Under the pieces are notes generated by a model. It was not told the origin of the DNA, did not search any database, and saw only the letters and a program-made list of their open reading frames with translations. A stretch of 64,000 nucleotides of DNA, taken from Lanius collurio. Taxonomy: Eukaryota; Chordata; Aves; Passeriformes; Laniidae. A program made the position numbers and the translations under genes. Positions 24,357-39,300 of the stretch are shown here, in pieces (within the stretch, counting starts at the first letter, position 1; each line of letters starts with the position of its first letter). The stretch covers positions 31,758,001-31,822,000 of the forward strand of contig JACBWW010000004.1 of the NCBI GenBank assembly GCA_020086605.1, in the 5' to 3' direction.

Positions 24357-27300
24357 GTAAGAGAAGATCAGTGGTGAGGCAGAAGGATCTCTTCGACTCG
24401 ATTTGAGATTCATCAAAAGGAAATGCTTGGGAAAAATTGATCCTTAAATTTCAAATGCATCTACAGTAGGCAGACTTATTAGTAACAGCAGTAGGTAGAT
24501 GGTCTTGGGGAGATGGATATATCCCATCATGAAGAGGAGAAATGGGAGAAGTGCTGGGGTCTCCAGATACTGCTGTGGTGAATCCGAGTAGAAACTGGAA
24601 ATTACTGACTGCTGAGTTTCATCACGAGCCGCTCTTTTGCTCTTTGTCCTCAGGATCGGTTCATCCAAGCAAACCCCCACAGGAAGATTGGAATCAGGAG
24701 GAGGAATCATGAAAGGCGATGCAGTGCTGAAGATGAGGTACAGTATAGAAGGCAGCTTCTGGATTGCAAGGAGAGAGCTGCAGGGCATAAAAGATGGCAT
24801 TGTTACCTGCAGTCTTTTTCAGCCTTTCCAGTCTCTCCCCAAGCTTAACTGTTACTGTGAGAAGTGACATTTATTAACAGTTAAGGGAATATTTGCTTCT
24901 TCTGTGAGTGTGCTCTCTAGAGCACAAAGCATTCATTGTGACTTTGGAGTTGAGAAGATGATGAACTTGTGGTTTAAATGCTTGGCAAGGAACTGGGAGA
25001 GCTGGATTTTAGTCTGGGTTTACTGTGGTATGATTATACGATGGTAGTCATACCTCATTACACCCAAGGCTTAGTCCTTAAATTGTTTTTCTCTTACTTT
25101 ATGGAAGCAGATCAGCAAATAAAATGGCTTACTCCAATGTCTGCCACTCCTGAACACTGGCTCTTATGAAGATGAACTGGTTTTGGAAAGTACTGAATAT
25201 GGTACATACAAGACATGTTACAAATTATTCAGTTCTATGAGTAATGGCTGGTTGAAAAGACATGTAATAACTTATAAACGAAAGTAGTATGATATGTTTT
25301 TTTCTCCCCTGGGTTTTCACAATCTGGCTCTTTCCTAGCTGTATTCAATGCAAAAATATGAAGCTAACTCTTTCTTAGATCTAGGAAAGCAGTGAATTAA
25401 CTGACTGCTAGCACTATGGAATAATAATTGGGTTTGTGTCTGTATAGTTGCTTAATACTTAAGCCAAACTCATGGATATCAATGGTATGTTGAGTATGAA
25501 AAATTAATCCTCTGTATTTGGGATGAAATGTTGAGCTTGCAGCAATTTGGATCATGTTCATCTTTCATTCTCCATCTCCAGAAACACTGCTGCCTAAAAT
25601 TGTGCCGAGGTTGATGGGTTTCTTTCTGACTTTCTGGTTTTGTTCAAAGGACACTTTCTGAGAGAAAAGTGTTGAGTTGAGAATCTTTTCAGTAGGCTGT
25701 AAATAACATTTGGCTTGGTGACTTACTGCTTTCTAGATGTTCAGTCTATTTCTGTTTGTCAGGATGGTGGTATATCAAAATAAGGGGTACACAAGCAGGT
25801 CCTAAGTGGGCAGTTTCTCAGAAATCATGATTCTTTGGAGATTCAATTGCTTCTTTCAATTTAATTAATGAGGATACTGATTCTGCATGTAGTACTTTAC
25901 TTTTGATGTTCTTCAACACTGTCTTGTTTTTCCTGTAACCAAGTGTAGGTTTGTGTGTAGCTGTGATGGGGAGTGGAGCAAGAGCAGAAAAAATGGAGGG
26001 AGTTGTGGAGCCTTCAACTATTCCCCTGTAGAACCCTACACTATGGGATGTCAATATTGCTATGCCTCAGTGCTTCTCCTTGGTAGATCAAGCAGGTCAG
26101 CCTAGGTTTGTCCTGATTAAGCCAAGACATTCTGAATCACCTGTTTGTGCCTTTGTGCCTTTTTTTTGGTGTGAATGTGCATTCACATGCAATTATAGCT
26201 TTTCTTGCTTATTTGTGTTTAATTGCATAATCTAACACACCACAAATTTTAATTTGTGTTCTCAGCTTTCCATTTTCTTACATTGTTTAGAGCTTTAGTG
26301 ATTCTTACTTTCTTCAGTTCTGGTTCTTTTAAAACCCTGGTTTATACACATGTATCCATTCTGCTTGCTGTGTTAATGAGGTCTCATTTTGATTAATGTA
26401 GGCCCTACCTATGAATGACAGGTCATCTTTATGCAATGTCAAATCACAAGAAAGTGTTTATTCTTAGAAAATATCTCCAATAGTTAAAATGAAAGCATAT
26501 TCACTGTATTAGTGGCATTAACACCCTTTGTGGTGTTTTAGGATAAGCCATGTTATTTATATCTGAGTTAATTGATAATACTTAAGGTATTTTCCCCATT
26601 ATTCTGCAGCCAGAAGTGCCTCAGTTGTACTGGCTTTCTGTAAAAATTGTAAGCATGAGAAATCTCCGCAAAGCAGATCTGTGTAAGTATCACTGATGCT
26701 ACATTTATAGCTCAGCGAGAAAATTACTGTCGCCTGATTTTATTACTCTTGTACACCTGTTGCTTGGATTACAGTAATATTTCAGGGGGGGGTTGGGTGA
26801 AGAAGTTGTATTTATTTTAATTTTCATTTAAATTAAAAATAATTTAAAAAACCCTTAAAACCAGAATTTACAGAAATTCTATGTTGGAGAAGAAGTTATC
26901 CTTCTCTTTATCAGCTGCTCTGTCATATTTCCCTTTCTTCAAATTCTTCAGTGCTGCTTTTTCCAGGTTGCCCAATTCCCTTCTGAAAGAAGCATCTTTG
27001 TGAAAGATACAGGAAAAATCACTAGTTGCATTGGATGCTGCTGTGTTTGTGTCTTCATTGTTCTGTCAGTGTGCATGACTTGTGCATTAAAATTAGATGT
27101 AAAAGTAAAATTTCCATTTAATTTTAAAAAGTGACATTTCAAGAAGTGAAGTATTATGTGATTTTTTTTTTTTTGGAAACTGGCAAATATTTGAAAACAG
27201 GAGTTAAAAAATCGTAAGACCCAGAGTACTTAGTTCAAATAAAATACTGTTGAAATAAAATACTTTGGCTCTTGTTATCATACAGAATTAGTGGTTTGAA

Positions 27301-30300
27301 ACTGACTGTGTTTGAAACGGATATAAATCTAAATAGAAGTTATATAAGTCTAAGCCCAGAATATTTTCCTTTTCCTAATGAAAATTTAGAACTCCTCAGA
27401 GGTCAAACTTTTCTTTCCCTGACTGGGCAAAAGAAATAATAACAAAGTGCTGCTGTACTAATTATGTAATTTGTTGTTAATACAGGGAGCCAGCCTGATT
27501 GCTATGTCAAGCTGTGGCTGCCAACAGCATCGTGTCGGGAAGCCCGGACAAGAACCGTACGCAACTGCAGAAACCCTGTCTGGAATGAAACTTTCCACTT
27601 CGTGATACAGAGTGAAGTAAAGGTGGGATCTGCTGCTGGGACAGGGAGCAGGTGCTTGCCAAAGAGGGCATCTTCACCTGCCATGTGCAGGCTCCTTATG
27701 AGAGGCTTGAGGCTCACACAGATCTTGAACTCAGTTAACCTGACTGAAAGAAGTAGTTTAAGCTCATAAAGTTGTGGAGTATCTGGAATAAAGTTGAATG
27801 CTTCTTCCTGTCCCAGAACAGTTGTAAAAAATGTTATCATGTTTAGAGTTAGCAGAAATAGATGAGCAGTCAGAGTGCAAGTGATACCAAGTCTAGACTC
27901 TGGGTCAACTTCTCATGGTTTAATAGTGCTGCATCTTCTCATGCTTCCATGGGTAATCTGAGCCCTGAGGAACTGTGAGGGGAATTGCTATAATTCAGAT
28001 CCTGTTAAGAGTTTGAGAGTGTGCTTTAATTTTGTAAAGGGCTAATAATTTTCCCTTTACTGTCTCTTTTTGATGTAATGCCAAAATTTCTCAAGGTAGT
28101 AATTTTGAATCCACAAACAATCTGAGGAATAGCATGTGTAACCTCTTCTCTGGTGCATGTTACCATCATACATGTCACACATATTTCTTCTTCTTTTGAG
28201 CTCTTTTTGGCTGCCAAATCTGATGATTTACCTCTGCTAGGGTCAGTCCCCTCACTCTGCAGTCTGAGCCCCACAGGCTCCATGCTGAGCTCCGTGCAGT
28301 CACAGGAGTCGGTCCACATGAGCAACATGAGGGCTGAATGTTGGTTCTTGCTGGACCTTCCTTTTGGGCTCAGTAGTCCCAGAATATGTCATTTACATCC
28401 TTCTCTGCCTCTCTCAGAACATCCTGGAGCTGACAGTCTGTGATGAGGATACTTTTACCCCAGATGACCAGCTTATGACTGTTCGCTTTGATGTAGCTAA
28501 AATCCAACCTGGAAAAAAAGTTTGCCTGCATTTTGAGTTGAATCCAGAGGTGAGTGGATACAGAAAATAATACCCTTGTTTTGAATTTTGTTTCAAGTTA
28601 CTACCTTCACGAAACATTAAATTGGTCTCATGCACAAAGACTTTTTTAAAAAGGACATTAATAAAAAAAGTTAAATGCTTGGGTTTTAGGAGAGAGGTCA
28701 CAAACATCCCCTGTTGTGACTGGAATTAGATGTAAAATACTTCTCCTAGTCTTAATTTTTTTCTTTTTTTTTTTAATTTATTTTATTTTATTTTAAAAAT
28801 GTATTTTGAAAAATCAGAGAGAACGAGTCAGAAATTAAGAAGCTGATGTTTAGGGGTTCTCATCACTTTTGTGGGAGACTGACAGAGCAGGAGTGGGAAC
28901 AAACCTGCCCCCCTTTCCAGGCAGTTGCTCTTACCCTTTGGCGAGCAGCTCAGAGGGCTATCTCCTCTCAGCTTCACCAGGGATTTTGGCCAGTTTTTTC
29001 AGATAATGAGCTTTTTAAATGAAGCATTTCATTCTTGTAATAATATATTAGGGGTTCTTTCCTCCTTTAACAAACAACTTTAAGAAAAAAAAAAATCTCA
29101 GCAAGTCTGCTTATGCTCCCTTGTTACAGCATTACAAATTTAGTTCAGAGGGGCTGAGGCAGCAGAGAAGGGCCTTGATGAATACCATCAATATTTTATT
29201 TTTTTTTCTAAGTGACTGGATGACCCGAGAGTTTTATTTGCTGCATGCTTCTCAAAAACTATTATATTTAATTGTATTAAAGAGGAGATAAAGAGTATCT
29301 TATGAAACACTTGAGTGAATGAAGTTGCTGAGAGGAGAGGTAGAGAAATCGAAAGCATCTTCAAAGAGAGCAGAATATGTACTCAGATTACTTTCTGCAA
29401 AATGTAACACCTTCCCTGTTTGGAGGATGTAGTAACAGAACTTCAGGGCTTTTTCACACTTCCGCCAAGGGCTTCAGTTTACAGTTCCCAGGAGCTGATG
29501 CGCTCCATTTGTTTCTAAATCACTGTGTCAGACAGGCTCTTTGGGAAACACTCTTGGCTGTTTTTCATATTATTATTGCTTTGGAGTATGTTTATTAGCT
29601 ACTCTTTTAGAAGGCCAATCCTTACTAAGAACTGCTTACTAAACCTGTTCCAGTTGGATACAGCCTTTGTCAGAAAAAGCCTCATGTGACTGAGATAATT
29701 CCAGGTGTGATTCAAGCCCTGAGTTTGCTCTGAGGCATGTGCAGAGCTGTCTTAGCCTATCAGCAAGGTGGAAATGGTGGAGGTCAGACCAGGTGAGCTG
29801 TGGCTCAGGCACATCCTGGTCAAGCTGCCCTTCTTTGGCCTGTGACAAATCAGGCACCCATGAGGCATCTCAGATTGTGATCTGAAGACATAGGGTTTTT
29901 TTTTTTTTTTTGAAAGTGACTTAGTAATGCAAGAGGCTGGGCAATCTTAATAATAGGCTGTAGTGCTACCTATGCCCATAATGATTTCTTTAATCTACCA
30001 AGGTATCTCAGAAGGAGGGCTGAGGAGGTCAGATGGGTAATATCAGAGTGGCAGGGTCACTTTGCTGCCCCTCCTGCTCTCTGTAATCGAACAAGTATTT
30101 CCATTGCTATGCTCTGGGTTTTTCACCGAACATGTGAGTGGGACTTAATATAAATATAATTTGTTTGAGTGTAAAACATCATAAGAAGGATGGGAACATC
30201 GGGCAAGCACAATTAGGCAGATGCTATGAGCCAGGTTGTTCTGAACCTTGTTTCTGCTGTTCCTTGGACAAGGGTGGAATAGACTGGCAGTTAGGGTGGA

Positions 30301-33300
30301 TAGTACGGTCCGGGCACAGTCAGATATTTGATACAGTCTGTCTTGCATCTTGTAAGGTGACTGCTTTCTAAATCTGTGCTTCAGCCTTCTATTACAAACT
30401 TGCAACCACTGTAATTCTCATGAAATAGAGACTTTCAGAGAAATTAGCAAGCAGAACTACCTGCTGCTGGTGCCACAGATGCAGCTGTAAGAGAAGCCAT
30501 CAGAGATGTCTTATATACTGGTGTGAAGTGGTAAATACAAAATTGCTCTTCACTTTTACTGTAAAGATGATTTTACCATGGCAGCTGCATTGTCAGATTT
30601 GACATGTTTTTCAAAATCATTTCACAAAGTTAGAGTATGGTGTGCAGCCAGACAGAAGTGATATTCTCAGTAAATGTTAGTTATTCTGAATAGGAAATAA
30701 AAAGTATTTCATCACTTGTCAGAAAGAGATTCATATCATCCAATAACTAGTGTTTTCCTCCCTGTGGGTGATCCAGATGATCTCTCTGATATGCTTTTTT
30801 TTAGTGTGGTATTTTCTGGATTGGCTGTATCCCATAGAGCAGCAAGTGGCTGAAGTAATACAGTTACTCGGTCTCTTTTCTATGTTGGTTTGCTACTCTG
30901 TTGCTGTTCTCATTCTTATACTTTTCCCATCTCTTTTTCCTCTTGATTTGTCTCTCCTTAGCTCTTTTTCTGATTTCCCTTCACAGCTCAGTCTTCTCTC
31001 TTCTTCCCTTCACCCTAGCAGTTTTTATTTTACAAGTTTGTCCCTTCTCCCATCTTTTTTAATGTTTAATCACTTTATTCTGCAAATTCTTTTGTTTTAA
31101 CCAAGACAGACTCCCTATTTATTCACCACACTAAGTCCATTCATTCTTAAGTATGTTCTCCTACATCCTTCACCTGCTATTCTTCCCTTCCTCAGCACTG
31201 ATTGACTGATGTCTTATCCTACTAATACATAAATAATAGGACCCTTGCCCCCTATTCTATGATGATTAATCTTCCCATTTACTTGGCGGGGACAGCTGGT
31301 TTGTAAACAGTAGAGCAGTGGAGAGGTGAAATCAAAGGGTGGCCACAGAAAACTGTATCCATTCATATTATGATATGAATATGGGCGCAGGAATAGAGAG
31401 CATTTAAAAAAAATTGTCAGAATTGTATCAGAGGAAAATTTTTTCATTCATAAATTAAAAATAAATCCTATTTTCAGAATCAGGAAGATCTAGAAGTGGA
31501 ATTTCTACTGGAAAACATGTAAGTAAAGCTGAAATGTTATAGAGTTTCTCATCAGAAAACTGCATTTTAGAGAGTGGTAATGCAGCACTGGGGAAGTGAC
31601 TCCATGTACCTGCTTCAGATGCCCCACCTCAACATCCTCCCCATGGTTGCTTTTCTTGCCTGATCTTGAGTGACAGTCTCACTATTTATATCTGAGAATG
31701 GGTGTTTATTTTGTGATCAGCCTAAGGAGAGATGATACTCATCAGGAGCAATAAGAAAGGAGAATCCTTGGGAAGGTGTGGGACTGTGATCTGGCAGGGG
31801 CTGCAAGACAGAGGGGAAAGATAGAAGTGCTGAGGGCACTTGTCTGCTAGAAAAACTGAGCTCAGAGAACTATTTGCTTTTGGAATTTTATTGCTTATAT
31901 ATGCACTTTTAAATAAACCTTTTTTGTTTCACTTTTCAGACCAGGTGTATTTGAGAAGATTACTACTAATGGCGTACTAGTGGTAATTATATTTTTTTTA
32001 TATGCCAATCTTATGGTAAGGCAGAAATGAAGGATGTGGTTGGAAGATAGGGAGAAAAATTTCTTGTGTTAGCTGTTGGGGACTGAATAGTATTTAAATG
32101 TAATGACAGATCCTCAGTTATTTTGGCATTCTTGACCCTGGTATTGTTCACAAAATTTATACAAGATAATCAACTTCTACAAATTCTTCATTTCCACAGA
32201 CCATCATGGCCAAGCATGGTGTTTCTACAGCACCCCTAGAACCTCAGTGAGAATCCTGAGCTGTTTCTGTGACCAGTGATTTTACTTCTTCTCTCTTCCA
32301 GTCTCGTGAAGTTTCCTGTTTGGAAGTACATGTGAATGAAACAAATATGAAGAGTTCTTACAAAAGTGAGTTTATTGATTTAAATTGTTTGTCACTGTTT
32401 TTTTTTGCTATGGGAAATGCAGATGAATCTGGATAAATATTTGGTCTGTTTTAGTCTATCAGGGCTGCTTGGGGATTGAAGGGTTTCCTGAATTACCTAC
32501 TTGCTAATAGTGAGAATCCTCAGAAGAAGGTTTGACTGTGTAGTTTAAGGGAAACTGTGAAGGTGGCTGGGAGACTTGGAAACATCACTGCAGTGTGATG
32601 GAACTGAAATACCTTTACCTCTGTTTTCTAATGAAAACAGAATGTAAAAGAAGAGAGACACAACTCTCAGGAGGAGAAAGACTTCAGTGAAAGCTCAGGG
32701 GATGTGAATGCTGCTAGAGGCATCCACTGCTGTAACACACACTTTCTGTCACCTGGCAAGGTGTCACAAATGGTTTAGGTCACTTAAAGAATCACTGGCA
32801 AAGACAACTGGAAATGTAGGTTTAATATAAACTTGTAAAAGTGTGACAAAGTTTGATGACAAGGTTCTGTCTATTATTTACTACACCCATGAAACATATA
32901 AAGAAAAATCATATTAGAATCAATCTAGAATTATTTATGGGGAGACTAGGGATGCAAAAGGACAAAGATGGAAAAGGAAATGGTACCAGGAGTGGAGGAG
33001 ATCCTCACAATGAGCTGTGAGTTTCAGGGTGGACCCTCTTGCCAAACTTAGCCTTAGCCTTGTTCGTTTGTCTAAAGGATTCAGAACCACTTCATCATCA
33101 TGTAATTTAACATTTACAAAGTGATTCAATGGGATTTCCTATAAGCACAATCATAAGTAACTTAATTAAGGATGTAAGATGGTCACATTCATACTACACC
33201 TTCTATGGGGTATTCAAATCAATTCCCACATGCTTTCACACAAAGAATTATGCACAATGGTTCCTGCTAAAAATTCCCCTCTATTTAATTCCCCTTAAGT

Positions 33301-36300
33301 TGGTGAAATACTCACAATGGATACCTTTGCATTTCTCAATGGATGAAGGGTTGAGCCTCGAGGACTCAGGGATGGCAGTCCAGACCCTGCAACTGGCTTT
33401 TGGGATCTGTTCTCAGAGTATCACAAACTTGAGAGCCAGTCAGTTCTGAGACCCTACAGTCCAGGGAGCTCAAAGGGCCAGGTACTGCACGCTGGTTACA
33501 GGGGAAGGAAGACATCGTGGTCCAAATCAGCCTTAGTTAAGGCTGCTGGGCTTGGGGCACTTTTATTTGTTAATTTCTGGGCAAGTACAGTTAACATCTC
33601 CCTGTGGTTTGCTTTTGTTCTTAGGGAGAGATTTCACATTCACAATGAAAGGATCCTATGAAGAAATCCAGCATATTTCCAAAGATCCTCACTCCGGACC
33701 AGGAAGCAGTGAAACCACCAGGTTCCACTTCATCAAGCACAGTCAACCCAGACTGGTCATGACTCTGCCAAAGGAGCATTGTTTCTGTTGTGTATGTTTT
33801 GCTTATGGATGGTAATAACACCTACCATAAATTTTGGGAGAAAAATCATGAGTTAACCCTTATCTGGTGTTTTTGTGTCTAGGGTTTATAAATAATATTC
33901 TCCTTATAACATTTTCCCCCCTCTTTAAATCAGCATGGCTCAGGTAGGAGGGAAATGGATGTAAGTAATCCCCTGGCTGTGCCTCTCCATTCTCTGGACT
34001 TGGGAAAGAAAGTGACAGTGATGAGAGTGAGTATCCTTTGATAGTATTTGAAATTCTTTCAACAACAGTATGTATGTGATATCTGCTCATGAATCAATTT
34101 TGTTACTAAAAATGCATTAGCATGTTATTTGTATGCTTAGCTCTGCATTCATTTAGAAACATAACTATGATTTTGGGGGAAAATAGGATATTCAGATTTT
34201 CTGGCTGCTTTAGAAGTAGTTTAAAAGCAGGATGTTAGTTGGGATTGTGTGCTGAAGGCCTGAGAAGGGACCAAAAATTTATCATTAGACTATATATGTG
34301 AATAATTTCTAATACTGTTTTTATTTGCTTTTACAAAATTTTAATTCTATTTAAAATTTATGGTGTTTTCATTCTTGATTTTCAGGGGGAATCTTATGAG
34401 GTTTCTGTGAATGAGGAAAATAGGTAAATCTTTTATTGCTTTTGAATGATTACTTGGGCCACCTCCTTTCATAGTATCATGCTTAGATGAGAGGAGGCTA
34501 CACGTTAAAGCAGCTAATTTCAAAACAGGGAATAAAGATGACTAAAATATGGGGAATGGTTAATAAAATACTTTAAAGTTTTTAAAGCTTTTAAATTGGT
34601 TGGTAAGAACTTAGAATCGAATAGGTGGTAGCTAGTTATGGGGTATAAACCATCACAATGTTTTTCCTACTGTTGACACTTTGTAATTTTGATTCTCAAA
34701 CATCCCTGTCTTGTAACCTTTATCTATAACACATGCACGTTTATGTGTACCACATTTCTAATATTTTTCTAACACTGTTATGCATTCACAAGACATCTAC
34801 AGGTCATTTTTCAATGGAATACATGGGCAGTAATTAATTTATTGACCGGCTTGCAGAGATTTTCTGACGGGCAACATTGCCCCCTGTTGATGAGTTAGCT
34901 TCATTGCAAGCCTTAGTTGCGGGCGAATGATAAATCAGAGGTTTTCACTGAGTAATGTTCGGAGAAGAGACTGAGAGCTTTTGTCTTTTCCTCTTCTGAA
35001 AAAAAACTCTGAAACAGGAAATCCGTGAAAAAAAAAGTTATAGAATGAATCGTGCACATGATTTTTATAATGATGTACAGAAGGGATAAATTTAAGAGAC
35101 ATCTTCACACTCAAATAGAGCACAAATCCTTTGTAGAGATAAGCCTAACATGGTATTAGGGTCCTTTTACATAAAGTGTGTTAAGTTTAGACAAGTACTT
35201 AAGCCCCCTTTGTGCTTCAGAAAACAAATGCATAGCAAGAGAATGAGAAGAGGTGCCCAAATACCAGAGTTCAATGTGAAAGAGCTTGAATCTGACTCGT
35301 TTCCTTGTTTTAAATAAGCAGAATATTTTATTTATTTAACTTCCTTATCGTTGTGTGAAATTGTTCAGGACATAATTCTGGTCTAAAATCTCCACAGGAA
35401 GGCACAAATATAGTCTGGAATGTCCATACACCTGCTTTCAATAGTGTGGGGGAACTTTCATGTACATGGAAGCATCATTACTTTAAACTGGTTTACTGTT
35501 GTTGGTTTTGCTGAATGTCTCCAGCAGAAATGTCCACAGGCAATGCTTTGTACTGTTCTTATGCTCTAGTTGCAAGAATTTAGATTTGCGGTTGGGGTTT
35601 GATCTGTGCGCAGAGGAGCAGGATTTCATCCGTAAAAGGAAGAAGGTGGTTGCTGCTGCTCTGAAAAATGTTCTTCATCTAGATGAAGACCTGCAGGAGG
35701 ATGAGGTATGTGGGACAGCATCTTGAGAACTTGAAGAATTATGACCCAATTTAGGACAAGTGGATGTGATGTACTTGCATGAGTGCCCATATAGCTCTTC
35801 CATGTATTCTAGAATAAATTGTATAGGCCAGATTGTCATTTGCACCTAAGACCACATCCAAGTTTTTGGCACAGAAGATGAAAGAGGTTAGGAGGTCAGT
35901 TATAGCTCCTTTATTCTCTGCCAACCTCTATCCTCACTCAGGGGCACCCAAAATCTGTATTTGTTGATGAGCTGGTGTGTATAACCAAGCCTGGTGTAAT
36001 TTGATGGCTTAGACTGAGACCATTTCTCCTCCTTGGCACCTCTTCTCTGCTACCACAAGGCTCACAGAGAAGGCTGCAACTCTCCCACAGCACACTGGTA
36101 CAGTAGCATCTGTCTTGTGTGTTTTTTGGTGTTACCTCTTGCTTCCTCCTCTCCTGGGGATCCCTGAACGCAGAGGTAGCTGCTCCATTACTGGTGGACA
36201 ATAATATGTTATGGGGCTGTGGTGCTTGGAGCAAGAGCCTGGGACATTATGCCTGTGTGGTGTTTCCTCCACTGCTCTGTTCAGCTCCCAGCACATCCAA

Positions 36301-39300
36301 CTCTAGATGATATTTGCAAGACAGCATTTGTCAACCAAATTAAAGTGCTCATGAACTTAAATAGCAAGTAGAATAGGACTTGTTATTAAATGAGAATAAC
36401 AGGGGTTTGAGCCACATTAATGAAAAAAAAACCCTCCAAAGTAGATGGTCAAATACAGTGAAGACAAGATTAAAGGTAATGGTGTCATATATTCCTAAAA
36501 CTGAATATTTTTGTATCAATTTTTAATTGCTAACTATACATAAAAGGCAGGATGGATAACAGAATTGCTGCATCCCTGAAGAAAGTAAAACCATATTATA
36601 TACAGCACTGACATCAGGGAAGGTAGAGGTAATCTGGATTAGAAAGAGGGTGTTAAAATAGATCTATAATGTTGCGCACCATCTGTCTGGGGAGTAGCAA
36701 GTCTTGTATATATACTTAGAGGAAGAAAAAATTATGCAGGCAGGTTTTGTGCTGCTCTTCTGAACTTGTTATACTCAGACCTTTAAAATGTGTTTTAAGG
36801 GAGACAGATGAGGAAAAATTAAATACATAGAGAAAATCTGAAAATATGTTTTCACATACAACAGCTGTACTTACAGCTCCTGATTTTCCAAAGCATCGCT
36901 GATCAGGAAAATGTTTTCCACCGAAGTTTACACAACTCAAACACACACCTAGACACTGCCCTGAAGAGGGTGAATTAATCAAAACCGACCTGAATCAGGG
37001 GTTTCTGTTACTTTCTGCTCCATGGCCATGTGTTTCTTCTGGTGATGAGTGCCTCTGTGCCTTTGTGTGTTGAGCAGGTGCCAGTGGTGGCAGTCGTGAC
37101 TGCAGCAGGGGGAGTGCGGTCCATGACAGCTATGTTTGGCAGTCTTCTGGCTCTCCAGGAGCTGGGTGTTTTGGACTGTGTGTCGTACATCAGTGGCTTA
37201 TCTGCCACAACATGGTAAGGAAAGTTGGGCTTGTGCTTGCCATTTGTGTTAGCTAAGTGATAACCTGGTGAACAATTTTGCCTTACTGATGAATTTACTC
37301 AGCTTGATGCTGGCACTTGGCTTCCTTTTGGCACTTGTTTCGTGGGACCACTCAGTGCTGTCCTCCTACAAGAAAAAATCTAATGAGAATTACAGTATTT
37401 CTATAACTGCACTGAAGTGTTTACAGAAACAAAAAGAAAAGAGCACAAGCCAGGACAATTTGCCTGTAACTTGTTATCTAGTTGCATGAAACACTTAAAA
37501 GTCCTCTTGTAATATTTTCTGGCTCAACTCTTACATATCTCTGAAAAACAGACTTTAAAAGAACAGCCCTGAGAAACACAGAATGTCGTTCATGCACTTG
37601 GTGACTGCCTTGCACAAACTAAGAGGGGTCAAGGGATTTAAAGTATTTTGCCTTTGAAAGGCTGCTCTAAAAGTATGTGAGAGAGAACAAGTGGGGTGGG
37701 GATGAGAGGGGATGACTGGAGTCTGCTTGAGCTCTAAAAGTATGTGAGAGAGAACAAGTGGGGTGGGGATGAGAGGGGATGACTGGAGTCTGCTTGAGCT
37801 CTGGGAACTGACAGCTCAAGCCTGCACTTCTGTATGCCAGGAGTATGAGGTGACCCACCTGCTGCACGCCCAAGAAGGGGGCTCTCACATCTCCCGGGCA
37901 ATATTTGCTGCTAAACTCCAGCTTAACATTTCACACAAGGTCTGACCCACCTGAGGGAACTGGCTTCAGACAGAAGCTGTGGCTTGGACAATCAAAGGGT
38001 AATTCTAGTAAAAGCTTGAGTTAAGTTATCATTGTTGCTTTATTACTCTTCTGATTCTGAGAAAGAAAAAAAAGTTAGGATGATTTTGAATGTATCTGTG
38101 CAGGAAAAAAAAATCATTATGCAGTCTGAATTCGGCCTCAGCTTTGAAAAGCTCTTCCAAGGTAAAAGTTGGAGGGCAAGAACCTTGTGTAGCCTGAAAC
38201 AAAACACTTCTGTGAGCTATAAGCCAAATGAATTGTCATGGGCCCTGTGATGAACCATGGTATCTTTCTTTTATTCAGGACCATGTCAAAGTTATATGAA
38301 GATGCAAACTGGTCACAAAAGGATCTCAGAGGGCCAATTGGTGATATCAGGAAACACGTGATCAAGAGCAAGCTGCACTGTTTCTCTTTGGATCATATGA
38401 AATACTATGAAAATAATCTTTGTGAGAGAAAGCAAGAGGGGCACAACGTGTCCTTTACAGATTTATGGGGACTCTTCATTGATTGTATGCTACATGATCA
38501 GGTATTTTATATACTCTCTCTCTCTCTCTCTCTCTTATTTCAGAGGATTTCTAACTTCCCATGTCTAAGATTGTGGATTCAGTTAGAGAAAAGGCTCTCA
38601 AAATGTCTGAGGAACTTATTGTTTGGCTTTTTAGAACAAAGGTAACAAAGTAACTCTAAAATGTAAGCATTTGGAGGAGATGTCTGAGCATGTAAAAAAT
38701 CAAGATGTTAAGGAAACCAACTCTCACAGAGCTAAGTTCAGGCATAGCAATGTATACCCATAAGCTGTGTTGAAGGAAGTGGATCTGGATTGACTTTTCT
38801 CTACAGCATCTCCAAGATAGCTAAATATCTTTTTTTTCCTTAAAGGAAGTCATATCCCAGCGACTGTACAGACACGTTTCTTGCATTTTGCTGTGTCCCC
38901 CATGCCAAAACTCCCATAAGCACAATGCCTTGGCAAAGGCTCATGGCAGATAATACATGAACACATCTGTGTGGCTAGAATCTAATGTACACAGAACAAA
39001 ACCTGCTGAGGTTTAGCAGATACTTCATTGGTAGTTCGTGTTTAGATACTGTGATAACTCCGTGCATCTTGTTCATCTTTTTCCAATGACTTCTGCTCTT
39101 TGTGAACAGGAAAGTACTCACAAACTCTCAGATCAGCAACTGGCAATAAATCAGGGGCAGAATCCACTCCCCATATACCTGTCCCTCAATGTCAAGGATG
39201 ATTTCAGCACTTTGGATTTTAAAGGTACAGATTATCATACACCCTCCTGTAACTCTGAAGAGTTTCCTTTTAAGGCTGATTGATTGTCAAAACTTTTTGC

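Noticed and set aside
24444..24800. 118-codon - strand open frame
   Set aside because: Antisense shadow of the proposed PLA2G4E exon at 24654-24737, with no independent support.
32790..33520. Possible LTR-like stretch in a PLA2G4E intron
   Set aside because: The composition changes and it has a repeat-like feel, but I could find no termini, poly(A) hexamer arrangement or second copy to support it.
33792..33811. Longer form of the PLA2G4E exon ending at donor gtaata (33812)
   Set aside because: It ends in phase 2 and brings the next exon into a frame with an early TAA. The donor at 33792 keeps the frame.
38514..38535. CT run as a splicing control element
   Set aside because: It is close to a donor, but a plain microsatellite is the simpler reading and nothing else supports a role.
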